DNA of 64,000 bases from Hyphomicrobiales bacterium. GTDB taxonomy: Bacteria; Pseudomonadota; Alphaproteobacteria; Rhizobiales; Beijerinckiaceae. The position numbers and the translations under genes are program-made. Under the pieces are notes generated by a model, which ran no database searches, was not told the origin of the DNA, and was given only the letters and a program-made list of their open reading frames with translations. Position 1 is the first letter of the stretch, and every line of letters begins with the position of its first letter. The stretch lies in assembly GCA_027489535.1 (NCBI GenBank), contig JAIXZO010000006.1:124001-188000 (forward strand). Direction: 5' to 3'. Below, in pieces: positions 55,022 through 64,000 of the stretch.

Positions 55022-55813
55022 TCAGTGCCCGGTAAAGCGAGGAAGGCGCTTCTCGCGAAAGGCCGCGACGCCTTCGACGAAATCGTCCGAGAACCCCGCC
55101 TCGCGCTGCAGCTCCGCCTCCAGCGCAAGCTGATCGTCGAGACCGTTGAGCGAACTCGCGGCGATCGCCCGCTTGATCAGCCGGAACGCGAGGCGCGGCC
55201 CGCGCGCGAGCCGACCGGCGGTTTCCGCCACAGCGGCGGCGAAATCGGCGTCGTCCACGACCCGGCTGACCAGCCCCATCGCCAACGCCTCGTCGGCAGG
55301 GACGGGGTCGGCCAGCATCATCATCGCCGCCGCGCGCTTCGGCCCCACCAAGCGCGGCAGGACCCACGTGCCCCCCGCATCCGGGATCAAGCCGATGCGC
55401 GCGAAAGCCTGATGGATCGTCGCCGAGCGCGCCGCGATCACGAGGTCGCAGGCCAGCGCGATATTGGCCGAAGCCCCGACCGCCGGTCCGTTCAGCGCCG
55501 CGACCGTCGGCTTCGGGAAGCCTGCGACGCGCAGGACAAGCGGGTTGTAGTCACGCTCCAAAGGCGGGCCGAGATCGATGCGGCCGCGGCCGTCGCGCGG
55601 CAAATCTTCGGTCAGATCCTGCCCGGAGGAGAACGCGCGGCCCTCGCCCGTCAGCACCAGCACATGGGCCTCGGCATCCGCCTCCACCCTGTCGAGCGCC
55701 TCCCGCAGTTCCGCGTGCATCACGGCGTCGAGCGCGTTCAACCGCTCGGGCCGCGCGAGCGTAAGGGTGGCGACGCCGTCGAGCACGGCGAGACGGATGC
55801 GGGTGAAGCTCAT
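55022..55813 (-). CDS. Enoyl-CoA hydratase/isomerase family protein
   Basis: 263 aa, crotonase fold. LARPERLNALDAVMHAEL, the oxyanion loop FSSGQDLTEDL, and NGPAVGASANIALACDLVIA are the family blocks, with DAGGTWVLPRLVG following. The second catalytic position is Asp (PDAGG) as in PaaG/isomerase-type members, so a phenylacetyl-CoA or 2,3-enoyl-CoA isomerase role is possible. No paa genes are near. Its ATG overlaps the glycosylase stop by 4 nt, which makes it second in a two-gene unit. Confidence 0.9.
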   Translation of the reverse strand: MSFTRIRLAVLDGVATLTLARPERLNALDAVMHAELREALDRVEADAEAHVLVLTGEGRAFSSGQDLTEDLPRDGRGRIDLGPPLERDYNPLVLRVAGFPKPTVAALNGPAVGASANIALACDLVIAARSATIHQAFARIGLIPDAGGTWVLPRLVGPKRAAAMMMLADPVPADEALAMGLVSRVVDDADFAAAVAETAGRLARGPRLAFRLIKRAIAASSLNGLDDQLALEAELQREAGFSDDFVEGVAAFREKRLPRFTGH

Positions 55814-56496
55814 GGCGCGGTCTCCGGCGGATCGGCCTCCAGAATACGCCGAACCTCGGCCCTGACCACGGGAACCAGTTCGGCATCGAACCACGAATTG
55901 CGCGTGATCCACGCATTGTTGCGCCAAGAGGGATGGGGCATCGGCATCACGCCCGTGGCGGCATGGATCTCGCGCCACTGCGACACCGTCTCGTGCAGCG
56001 TCGGGCGGATCAGTTCGCCCGCGCCGAGACGCGCGAGATGGTAGCGCTGGGCATGCGTGCCCACGGCGAGCAATATCTCCGGGCGGGGCAGAACCTCGAA
56101 CAGCCGATCATGCCAAGCGGCGGCGCATTCGCGGCGCGGCGGCAGGTCGGAGCCCTTTGCGTCGAGCCCGGGAAAGCAGAAGCCCATCGGCACCACGGCC
56201 ACCTTGCCCACGTCGTAAAACACGTCCTCGCCGATGCCCATCCAACCGCGCAGCCGCACGCCCGACGGATCGGTGAACGGCGCACCCGAGGCATGCACCC
56301 GCGTTCCCGGCGCCTGACCGCACACCATGATCCGCGCCGTCGCGGAGGCGCGCAGCACCGGGCGCGGCGCATGCGGCAGCGGCCGCCCGCGCGGGCTCTC
56401 GATGCAGAGGCGGCAGGCCGCGACGGCGTCGAGCAGCGCCGCGACCTCATGGGGATCGGACTCGGATCGGGGCTTCGGTTGCACTTCATTCATCAT
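55810..56496 (-). CDS. Uracil-DNA glycosylase family protein
   Basis: 228 aa. The motif ARIMVCGQAPGTRVHASGAPF TDPSG is the uracil-DNA glycosylase family motif 1 (GQAPG), and MPMPHPSWRNNAWITRNSWF is motif 2 (HPSxRN). CRLC near the N-terminus may be part of a Fe-S or structural Cys site, but only two Cys are conserved here and the pattern is not the full four-Cys set of family 4. Such proteins are often small uracil- or hypoxanthine-processing enzymes. Coupled to the downstream enoyl-CoA hydratase by ATGA. Confidence 0.85.
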   Translation of the reverse strand: MMNEVQPKPRSESDPHEVAALLDAVAACRLCIESPRGRPLPHAPRPVLRASATARIMVCGQAPGTRVHASGAPFTDPSGVRLRGWMGIGEDVFYDVGKVAVVPMGFCFPGLDAKGSDLPPRRECAAAWHDRLFEVLPRPEILLAVGTHAQRYHLARLGAGELIRPTLHETVSQWREIHAATGVMPMPHPSWRNNAWITRNSWFDAELVPVVRAEVRRILEADPPETAP

Positions 56497-56589
56497 GGTT
56501 AAGGCCGGACGGCCGAAAACGCCTCCGATGAGCGCGGCGTTAAGGATTGCGGATCAAGATGGGGACCGTTCAACAACCGGGGAAGCCCC

Positions 56590-58086
<1,497 letters not shown>

Positions 58087-58132
58087 ATAAGCGCGGGGGC
58101 GACGGGGGGAAGGATTCCCTCCCCCCATTACC

Positions 58133-58234
58133 CTCATGGTGAGGAGGCGCGTAGCGCCGTCTCGAACCACGGAGTTTTCGAGCGCGCAGAAGATGGTTCG
58201 AGACGCACGGCTGCGCCGCGCTCCTCACCATGAG
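58133..58234. repeat. Interspersed palindromic repeat, family A copy 5
   Basis: CTCATGGTGAGGAGGCGCGT ... GTCTCGAACCA ... GATGGTTCGAGACG ... GCTCCTCACCATGAGG, again with complementary arms. Intergenic between the kinase and cobT. Confidence 0.88.
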
Positions 58235-58274
58235 GAGATCGGGGAAAGGCCCGGAAAATCCCGCCCGCGAGCCC

Positions 58275-59303
58275 TTACCCCGCCGTAAATCCCGCCTGCG
58301 CGAAGGTGACCGTGCCGGTGTGGCAGGCGGCGGCGGCTTTGATGACGGACATCGCGAGGGCCGCGCCCGAGCCTTCGCCCAGCCGCATCCCGAGGTCGAG
58401 GATCGGCCGCTTGCCCAAGCGGTCCAGCACCTCCGCATGCGCGCCCTCGGCCGAGAGATGTCCGGCCATGCAGTGGTCGAGCGCGGTGGAATCGACCGCG
58501 TGCAGCACCGCGGCCGCAGCCGTCACGACATAGCCGTCGAGCACGACCGGCACGCGCTGCGCGCGCGCCGCGAGGATCGCGCCGGCGATGGCGGCCAGTT
58601 CGCGCCCGCCGAGACGACGCAGGATTTCGAGCGGGTCGGACAGATGCCCGGCATGGGTCGCCAGCGCCGCCTTGACGGCCGCGACCTTGCGGGCGAGCTG
58701 GGCGTCGTCCGCACCCGCACCGCGCCCGACGAAACGCGCCGGATCGCCGCCGTACAGCGCCGCGTAAATCGCCGCCGCCGGCGTCGTGTTGCCGATGCCC
58801 ATTTCGCCGAGGCCGAGCAGGTCGGTCCCGCCCGCCACCGCTTCCATGCCGAAGGCCATGGTCGCGACGCAAGCCTTCTCGTCGAGCGCGGGCTCCTTGG
58901 TGATGTCGCCGGTCGGCAGGTCGAGGGCGAGGTCGAACACCTTGAAGCCGAAATCGAAGGCGGCGCAGAGCTGATTGATCGTTCCGCCGCCTGCGGCGAA
59001 GGTCTCCAGCATCTGCCGGGTCACGCTCGCAGGATGCGCCGAGACGCCCTGCGCCACGACGCCGTGATTGGCGGCGAAGACGCAGACGGTCGGGCGGCGC
59101 ACGGCGGGCTTCGACGTGGCCTGCCAGGCGGCGAGCCACTCCACCATCTCCTCCATGCGGCCGAGGCTGCCCGCCGGTTTCACCAGCGTCGCATCGCGTT
59201 CGCGCACGGCGCGCACCGACTCCGCGTCGGCTTCGGGCATCATTTCAAACAGGAGGCGAATGTCTTCGAAGGGAAGACCGGTCGCGATCGAGGGGGCGGA
59301 CAT
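58275..59303 (-). CDS. cobT: Nicotinate-nucleotide--dimethylbenzimidazole phosphoribosyltransferase
   Basis: 342 aa. Makes alpha-ribazole-5'-phosphate, the lower ligand precursor of cobalamin. Blocks present: KPAGSLGRMEEMVEWLAAWQ, FAANHGVVAQGVSAHPASVT, LLGLGEMGIGNTTPAAAIYA and the catalytic glutamate in the C-terminal GMRLGEGSGAALAMSVIKAA. It is divergent from cobS (61 nt apart), the enzyme that uses its product after dephosphorylation. No cobalamin riboswitch fits in the short shared intergenic region. Confidence 0.95.
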   Translation of the reverse strand: MSAPSIATGLPFEDIRLLFEMMPEADAESVRAVRERDATLVKPAGSLGRMEEMVEWLAAWQATSKPAVRRPTVCVFAANHGVVAQGVSAHPASVTRQMLETFAAGGGTINQLCAAFDFGFKVFDLALDLPTGDITKEPALDEKACVATMAFGMEAVAGGTDLLGLGEMGIGNTTPAAAIYAALYGGDPARFVGRGAGADDAQLARKVAAVKAALATHAGHLSDPLEILRRLGGRELAAIAGAILAARAQRVPVVLDGYVVTAAAAVLHAVDSTALDHCMAGHLSAEGAHAEVLDRLGKRPILDLGMRLGEGSGAALAMSVIKAAAACHTGTVTFAQAGFTAG

Positions 59304-59364
59304 GGCATGGTTCCGGCGGTGAGTCGCGCGTCTTCATAGCCGCGCGCACCCGAGAGGTGAAGCG

Positions 59365-60204
59365 ATGACGAACGGTTCGGACGACGGCGCGGCGGAAACC
59401 AAGCGCGACATCTTCACCACCCTGCTGGTGGAGACGGTTCAATGCATCCGCTTTTACTCCCGCCTCCCCGTCCCCGCGCTGCCCTTCGAGGCGGACGCGC
59501 ATGCGATGCCCGACTTCACCCGCATCGTGCGGATGCTGCCGTTGGCCAGCCTGTTCATCGTGCTTCCTGGCGCGATCGCCGTCATCGTCGCGGGCTCGAT
59601 CTGGGGGCCGTGGCTTGCCGCGCTCCTCGCCGTGGCGGTGCTCGTATGGTCGACGGGGGCGTTCCATGAGGACGGCCTCGCCGATACCGCCGACGGTTTC
59701 GGCGGCGGCGCGACGCCCGCGCGGCGGCTCGAGATCATGACCGACAGCCGCGTCGGCACGTTCGGCGCGGCCGCGCTGGTTCTCTCCATCGTGATCCGCG
59801 CAGGCGCGCTCGCGGAAATTCTCGACGGTTTCGGGCCGGGCGGGGCCGCGCTCGCGATCCTCGCCGCCGCGCCGCTCTCGCGCAGCGCGGGTCTCATCCC
59901 GCTTTGGCGGCTGCCCAACGCCAAACCCGACGGCAAGTCGGCGGCCGTGGGCCGTCCCGGCGGTCGCGCCCTGACGGTCGCGATTTCGCTTTCGATCGTG
60001 GTCGCCGTGCTGCTGATGCGCGGAGCGGACGTGCCGCCGGGCCAAGGGCTGCTCGCCGTCGTCCTTTGCTACGCCGCGGTGTGGCCGCTGATGCGGCTTT
60101 CCAAGAACCTCATCGGCGGACAGACGGGCGACGTCGCCGGTGCAGCGCAGCAGGTGTCGGAAACGGCATTTCTGCTGGTGCTGGCGGCGATCCCGCCCGC
60201 ATGA
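59365..60204 (+). CDS. cobS: Adenosylcobinamide-GDP ribazoletransferase (cobalamin synthase)
   Basis: 279 aa, multiple helices. Joins AdoCbi-GDP and alpha-ribazole, the last step of nucleotide loop assembly. Family blocks are QCIRFYSRLPVPALPF at the N-terminus and WSTGAFHEDGLADTADGFGG, with the Asp/Glu-rich metal site, followed by MTDSRVGTFGAAALVLS. An AdoCbl pathway pair with the divergent cobT. It begins ATG 59365 with AGAGGTGAAGCG upstream. The small DUF1289 gene follows. Confidence 0.95.
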   Translation: MTNGSDDGAAETKRDIFTTLLVETVQCIRFYSRLPVPALPFEADAHAMPDFTRIVRMLPLASLFIVLPGAIAVIVAGSIWGPWLAALLAVAVLVWSTGAFHEDGLADTADGFGGGATPARRLEIMTDSRVGTFGAAALVLSIVIRAGALAEILDGFGPGGAALAILAAAPLSRSAGLIPLWRLPNAKPDGKSAAVGRPGGRALTVAISLSIVVAVLLMRGADVPPGQGLLAVVLCYAAVWPLMRLSKNLIGGQTGDVAGAAQQVSETAFLLVLAAIPPA

Positions 60205-60265
60205 ACCCGTGTACCGCGGCGCGCCGACGCTTGAGGTCGGGGACCGTTTCGGGCATCACGACGGC

Positions 60266-60496
60266 ATGACCGCGCAACCCGTCTCGTCCCCCTGCATCCG
60301 CATCTGCACCATCGACCGCCTCAGCGGTCTTTGCGAAGGCTGCGGACGCTCGCTCGAGGAAATCGGCGCATGGTCCGGCCTCGACGAACCGACGCGCCGC
60401 ATGATCATGGCGCAGCTGCCCGAGCGGATGAAGGGCGCTGCGCGGCCCGCAGGCCGCTGCGTTACGCCAGCAGGCTTGCGACGAAGCGGGCGCTGA
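60266..60496 (+). CDS. DUF1289 small Cys protein
   Basis: 76 aa. SPCIRICTIDRLSGLCEGCG RSLEEIGAWSGLDEPTRRMIM is the DUF1289 domain, with four cysteines (C-x3-C ... C-x2-C) that probably bind iron-sulfur or zinc. Such proteins are common next to various genes in Proteobacteria and have no assigned function. Its 3' end overlaps the convergent TSUP gene by 35 nt. The start ATG 60266 is where family similarity begins. Confidence 0.8.
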   Translation: MTAQPVSSPCIRICTIDRLSGLCEGCGRSLEEIGAWSGLDEPTRRMIMAQLPERMKGAARPAGRCVTPAGLRRSGR

Positions 60497-61295
60497 CGAT
60501 CGCGAGGAAGATGCCGAAGGCGACTTCGAGGCGGCGCTTCGAGAGACGATGGGCAAGGTTGGCCCCGATCGGCGCCGTCCAGATGCTCGTCGGAATCACC
60601 AGCGCCACGCCGGCCAGCGAAACGTAGCCGAGCGACAGCGGCGGCAGCTCCGCCATATGCGGCCAGCCTGCGTAGATGTAGCCGATGGTGCCGGGGATCG
60701 AGATGATCACGCCGAGACCCGATGATGTCGCGATGGCACGATGGATCGGCTGTCCGTAGAAGGTCATGAACAGGTTGGAAAGCTGCCCGCCGCCGATGCC
60801 CATCAGCGCGGAGAGCACGCCGACGACGACGCCGTAGATGCGCATGACCGTCGGGCCCGGCATGTCGGAGGCGATGCGCCAGGAATCCTTGCCGAACAGC
60901 ATGCGCACGGCGCTCGCGGTGGCGACGACGACGAACACGATCTTGAACACCGAAGCCGGCGCGTAGCGTGCCGCGACGCTGCCCGCGACGACGCCGATGA
61001 CGACCGGCAAGGCCCACAGCTTCAGGACGGTCATGTCGACCGCGCCCTTGGCCTGATGCGCCCTGAAGGAGCGGATCGAGGTGGGGATGATGATGCCGAG
61101 CGACGTGCCGACCGCGAGCGGCATGCGCAGCGACTCGTCGACGCCGAAGATGCGGAAGAGCTCGTAGAGGATCGGCACGACGACCGCGCCGCCGCCGACG
61201 CCGAAGACGCCCGCGAGGAGACCGGTGATCGCACCGGCGGCCAACAGCCCCACGGCCAGCATGGCGAGATCGGCGACGGGGACTGACGCGAGCAT
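60462..61295 (-). CDS. TSUP-family (TauE/SafE) membrane transporter
   Basis: 277 aa with eight or nine helices. The two internal repeats carry the family signatures GLLAGVFGVGGGAVVVPILY and GVLSALMGIGGGQLSNLFMT. TSUP proteins export sulfite, sulfoacetate or other small organic sulfur/carbon anions; the substrate here is unknown. ATG 61295 is preferred over 61340, whose ribosome-binding site would be too close. Ends overlap DUF1289 on the opposite strand by 35 nt. Confidence 0.85.
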   Translation of the reverse strand: MLASVPVADLAMLAVGLLAAGAITGLLAGVFGVGGGAVVVPILYELFRIFGVDESLRMPLAVGTSLGIIIPTSIRSFRAHQAKGAVDMTVLKLWALPVVIGVVAGSVAARYAPASVFKIVFVVVATASAVRMLFGKDSWRIASDMPGPTVMRIYGVVVGVLSALMGIGGGQLSNLFMTFYGQPIHRAIATSSGLGVIISIPGTIGYIYAGWPHMAELPPLSLGYVSLAGVALVIPTSIWTAPIGANLAHRLSKRRLEVAFGIFLAIVSARFVASLLA

Positions 61296-61468
61296 GGATG
61301 TTCCGCCCTTGAGATGAACCAGACCTTGCCCATGAGCCATTCCTCCCGCGAGCGCAAGCCGCGCGGGAGGCCGGCGGATGCGCGCAGAGCGAGAAGCTCC
61401 GCTTGCCGCCGCCCCCGGAGCGACTAAAATCGGCGGGTTGCTTCAGAGCATTGCCGAAACGGATTTTG

Positions 61469-62011
61469 ATGAAGACGCGCCCTTACTTGAATTTCTCGAC
61501 GGCGCAGCTCGATTCCCTCGTCCGAACTCATTGGACGGACCGCGGCATGCTCGACCGAGTCCACGCCGAATTGCGTTTTCATGCCTCGCCCGAAGCCGCG
61601 GCCCTGCGCGTCGAGATCGACGACAGGCTTTCGGCCTTGGCCGACGGGGACAAACCCCGAGCACCGCGCCGTCCGAGAGACGAGGAGGCCGCCGACACCC
61701 TGCAGATCGCACGAATGGCGGCGGAAATCCGCGCCCGGGACGCGCGCCTGCGCGAACAGACCGCCCTGATCGAGCATTTGCGGGACCGCTTGCGGGTCGA
61801 AACCGGGGCCGCCGCGCTCTATCGCAGCGTCGGTCTTCACGAACACTGTCCGGATTTCGTGCTTGAGGCCGCCCGCAAGGCGCATCTGAAAGCCAACCAC
61901 CCGGACCTGCGGCCCGAAAGCGGCAAGAGCGAGGCCGAAGAGCGCTTCAAGCAGCTACAGAAAACCTTCGAGAACATCGCCCGCATCAGAGCGGAAGCAC
62001 GTCGCGATTGA
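61469..62011 (+). CDS. J-domain protein with N-terminal extension
   Basis: 180 aa. N-terminal half is charged helix (about 30-110, ERxxRxxR-type heptads, possible coiled coil). The C-terminal part has LYRSVGLHEHCPDFVLEAAR KAHLKANHPDLRPESGKSEA EERFKQLQKTFENI: a J domain with the HPD motif (NHPDLRP) between helices II and III. It should stimulate an Hsp70 (DnaK). The J domain is C-terminal instead of N-terminal, and helix I is short. The frame extends upstream of ATG 61469 into the promoter region; MKTRPYLN is a plausible start. Confidence 0.7.
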   Translation: MKTRPYLNFSTAQLDSLVRTHWTDRGMLDRVHAELRFHASPEAAALRVEIDDRLSALADGDKPRAPRRPRDEEAADTLQIARMAAEIRARDARLREQTALIEHLRDRLRVETGAAALYRSVGLHEHCPDFVLEAARKAHLKANHPDLRPESGKSEAEERFKQLQKTFENIARIRAEARRD

Positions 62012-62178
62012 CGCGGCGCTTGCAACTCGCCGATCCGCACGACCGCGGACTTCGTTGATGAAGTTGACGGTCATATTCCGAATTTTCGGAAAGCAAAAAT
62101 CGTCCGGTTTTTATTGATTGAAAGGAAACCGCTCAATATTAACATCACCAAATGTCTTTGATTCGGATCGGAAACACG

Positions 62179-62601
62179 ATGTCCACAAGCATGCTGCGCT
62201 CCCTCCTCCTCGCTTCGGCCCTCGGCGCATTGCCGGTCACCATCGCTTCCGCGCAGACCGCGCCCGCGCCCGCCCGTCCGGCAGCGCCGCAGGCCGCGCC
62301 GGCCGCTCCTGCGGCTCCCGCCGCCAAGCCCGCCGCGCCGGTCAAGGCCGCGCCGCAGATCACGTTCGAAGAAATCGTGGCGAGCGAAGACCGCCGCTCC
62401 TATCAGATGTATGCGATCGGCGCCGGAGCCATCGGCGGCGTCTTGCTGTTCAACACCGTCGCGATGCCGGTCCTCGGGATCTCCGCGTCGGGCATCGGCA
62501 CCGAGGCCGCCATCGCCGCGTCGCGCGTCTACGCCGTGACGAGCGCCGTCACCGGCGGCATCGTCGCCAACATGCTCTACGGCAGCTACGTCGCCCGCTG
62601 A
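62179..62601 (+). CDS. Exported protein with Ala/Pro-rich linker and C-terminal hydrophobic helices
   Basis: 140 aa. Signal peptide (SMLRSLLLASALGALPVTIA, cleavage near ASAQT), then an Ala/Pro-rich linker (about residues 30-65), then two hydrophobic helices with Gly (YAIGAGAIGGVLLFNTVAMP and RVYAVTSAVTGGIVANMLY). I do not recognise a family. ATG 62179 is preferred over 62152, which lacks a ribosome-binding site; the upstream region is AT-rich. A terminator follows. Confidence 0.65.
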   Translation: MSTSMLRSLLLASALGALPVTIASAQTAPAPARPAAPQAAPAAPAAPAAKPAAPVKAAPQITFEEIVASEDRRSYQMYAIGAGAIGGVLLFNTVAMPVLGISASGIGTEAAIAASRVYAVTSAVTGGIVANMLYGSYVAR

Positions 62602-62640
62602 ACGGCGCGGCCGCCGCGGCGCTTGCCGCACGCTTCAAAC

Positions 62641-62679
62641 AAAAAAAGGCGGGATGCTCATCGGCATCCCGCCTTTTTT
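62641..62679 (+). terminator. Rho-independent terminator, bidirectional
   Basis: AAAAAAAGGCGGGATGC, loop TCATCG, GCATCCCGCCTTTTTT. It lies between two convergent genes and can serve both. Confidence 0.92.
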
Positions 62680-62725
62680 GTATCTTTTGAACGGAGACGG
62701 CGCGGGCGAACCCGCGCCGTTCGCA

Positions 62726-63832
62726 TCAGTTGCCGGCCACGCGGGCGAAAACCTTGTCGGCAACGGCGGGGAAGTTTCCGGCCAACGTCTCGGCCCCTTC
62801 CTTCGACCAGGTCCCGATCTCCGCATCGCGCCAAGCGATGGCCTTGCGCAAAGCGCCGGCCTCGGCCGACTCCGCCGGAAGCCGCGCCAGAAGAAGTTCC
62901 TGCGGCGCGCGATAGGAGGGGTCCGTGCGCACCGCATGGCGCAGGAGATGAAGGACGGCTTCGGGCGAGGTTCCCGAGGCTTCGACGCTCATCGCCCACA
63001 TCGCATAGGCGGCGGAACGCATCTGCGGCGTAGAGGACGTCGTGCGGATCGTGGCCTTGCTGAACGTGCGGGCCGCGTCGTCGTAACGGCCCTGCTTCGC
63101 CATCACCAGACCCGCATTGATCAGGCCCGACGCCATGCGGGGATCAAGCTGGACGGCCGCGCGGAAGGCCTCGAGCGCACCTTGCTCGTCGCCGGCTGCG
63201 GCCAAAGCGATGCCCTTGATGTTGTGCAGGAAGACCTTGTCTTCGGCCTCGGCGTAGCCGACGGAGGCATCGACGCAGGAGACGGCATCGCTCGGATCGA
63301 AGGGCGTGACCTTTGCCGCCGCCCGCAACTTCGCCATGCAGGCGAAATGCGGCTCGACGAGGCGCACCAGCGCCTGCCCGGCATTGGACAGCAGCCCGAC
63401 GATGTCGTCCTTGCTGCCGTGCACGCGGGAGCGGACGACGCGACCGTCGGCACGTGCCGCCGTCATGCGCAGCACGAGACCGCCGTTCTCTTCGACGACC
63501 GCGACGGAGATGACGAATTCGACGCCGCCGACCGCCTGTTCCGCCACCGTCAGCAACGCCGAAGCGCCGAGCGTATGAGCCAGAACGGCAAGGCTGTCCC
63601 GGGTTTCGCTGCCCGCGAAGCGACGTTCAGGCTCCTCGCCTCGGCCGTTGCGCACGATGACCTGCGCTTCGGAGCGGATGCGCCGTCCCACGACGTCGGG
63701 ATTGTAACCCACGGCCGCCATGCTCGGAGGAACCGTGATCTGCTTGAAGGACACGGTCTTCTGGTCCGTCGCAATTTCCACTGCGGCGAGACCGAGTATG
63801 ATCCATATCGAGGTCAGAAAACTGCCGATCAT
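62726..63832 (-). CDS. TPR-containing membrane-anchored protein
   Basis: 368 aa. An N-terminal membrane helix (about residues 3-20) precedes a soluble domain that begins KQITVPPSMAAVGYNPDVVG RRIRSEA. The C-terminal half contains tetratricopeptide-like repeats: KGIALAAAGDEQGALEAFRA AVQLDPRMASGLINAGLVMAKQGRYDDAARTFSKA. The N-terminal soluble part has no recognised domain. It likely sits at the inner membrane facing the periplasm and mediates protein contacts. The roughly 170 bp upstream to the window end are AT-rich and hold its promoter. Function unknown. Confidence 0.72.
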   Translation of the reverse strand: MIGSFLTSIWIILGLAAVEIATDQKTVSFKQITVPPSMAAVGYNPDVVGRRIRSEAQVIVRNGRGEEPERRFAGSETRDSLAVLAHTLGASALLTVAEQAVGGVEFVISVAVVEENGGLVLRMTAARADGRVVRSRVHGSKDDIVGLLSNAGQALVRLVEPHFACMAKLRAAAKVTPFDPSDAVSCVDASVGYAEAEDKVFLHNIKGIALAAAGDEQGALEAFRAAVQLDPRMASGLINAGLVMAKQGRYDDAARTFSKATIRTTSSTPQMRSAAYAMWAMSVEASGTSPEAVLHLLRHAVRTDPSYRAPQELLLARLPAESAEAGALRKAIAWRDAEIGTWSKEGAETLAGNFPAVADKVFARVAGN

Positions 63833-64000
63833 CGTCTTTTACTCTCCAAGCACGTCGAGACCGCCCTCGGCGGAATCCTGAATCCTGATTCCGAATCGAT
63901 AAATCGAACCGGTGAATTACAGGTTACCAAACTGCCTTGCATACACGCGCGAATAAACAACAACTGCCTTGTTGTTTGGAATGCTGCACATTCGACTTCC
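63833..64000. other. AT-rich intergenic sequence to the window edge
   Basis: 168 bp upstream of the TPR protein gene. More A/T than its surroundings, with no ORF, dyad or RNA gene recognised. Confidence 0.5.

Noticed and set aside
59304-59364. Cobalamin riboswitch between cobT and cobS
   Set aside because: The 61-bp intergenic region is too short and lacks the conserved B12-box.

Overview
The window is a GC-rich chromosomal segment. It most likely comes from an alphaproteobacterium of the order Hyphomicrobiales (Rhizobiales). The pointers are a plant-type (class II) DAHP synthase, a short glutamyl-tRNA synthetase, an Omp25/RopB-like porin, DUF2865 and DUF1289 proteins, and interspersed intergenic palindromes beginning CTCATGGTGAGGAGG, a repeat style common in Bradyrhizobium, Methylobacterium and relatives. 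The assignment rests on gene content; no 16S rRNA gene is present. Gene density is high, with many 1-4 nt start/stop overlaps, and most of the window is core metabolism.

Layout. 1-3.3 kb: 3'-truncated Sir2 deacylase, then a possible gtr-like glycan-modifying module (GT2 transferase, GtrA flippase, convergent polytopic membrane protein) with identical 15-bp palindromes in the divergent promoter regions at both ends. 3.4-16 kb: purU, a thioredoxin-reductase-like flavoprotein, small secreted proteins, a CreA-family protein, gltX-nadE (1-nt overlap), a LigB/DODA dioxygenase, porin, DAHP synthase and an MFS transporter. 16-20 kb: gor, rpiA and gabD, with several palindromic repeats. 20-24 kb: a large RTX metalloprotease behind an AT-rich leader, flanked by an intact gene and a truncated copy of its 3' end. 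24-33 kb: phosphatase, PCu(A)C copper chaperone, GT4 glycosyltransferase, Nramp-related transporter, and a copper-handling cluster (His-rich protein, lipoprotein, TolC-type channel, multicopper oxidase, cupredoxin, CusF) with no RND pump. 32.9-35.1 kb: a more AT-rich patch with a HipA-like kinase and a partner of unknown function, next to the 3' end of tRNA-Val(CAC). 35-45 kb: L,D-transpeptidase, moaA, EamA exporter, and a TRAP transporter with one permease pair and three tandem paralogous binding proteins. 45-52 kb: Fe-alcohol dehydrogenase, BrnT/BrnA toxin-antitoxin pair, Mrp ATPase, and an amino-acid ABC importer lacking an ATPase gene. 52-64 kb: a caspase-fold protein that has lost both catalytic residues, enoyl-CoA hydratase, uracil-DNA glycosylase-like protein, histidine kinase, cobT/cobS, TSUP transporter, J-domain protein and a TPR protein.

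The accessory material most worth following up is the palindrome-bracketed glycan module, the RTX gene with its flanking duplication, the tRNA-linked HipA-like kinase pair, the three-receptor TRAP system and the pseudo-caspase. All functional calls are by reading the translated sequence and recognising motifs; no database search was possible.
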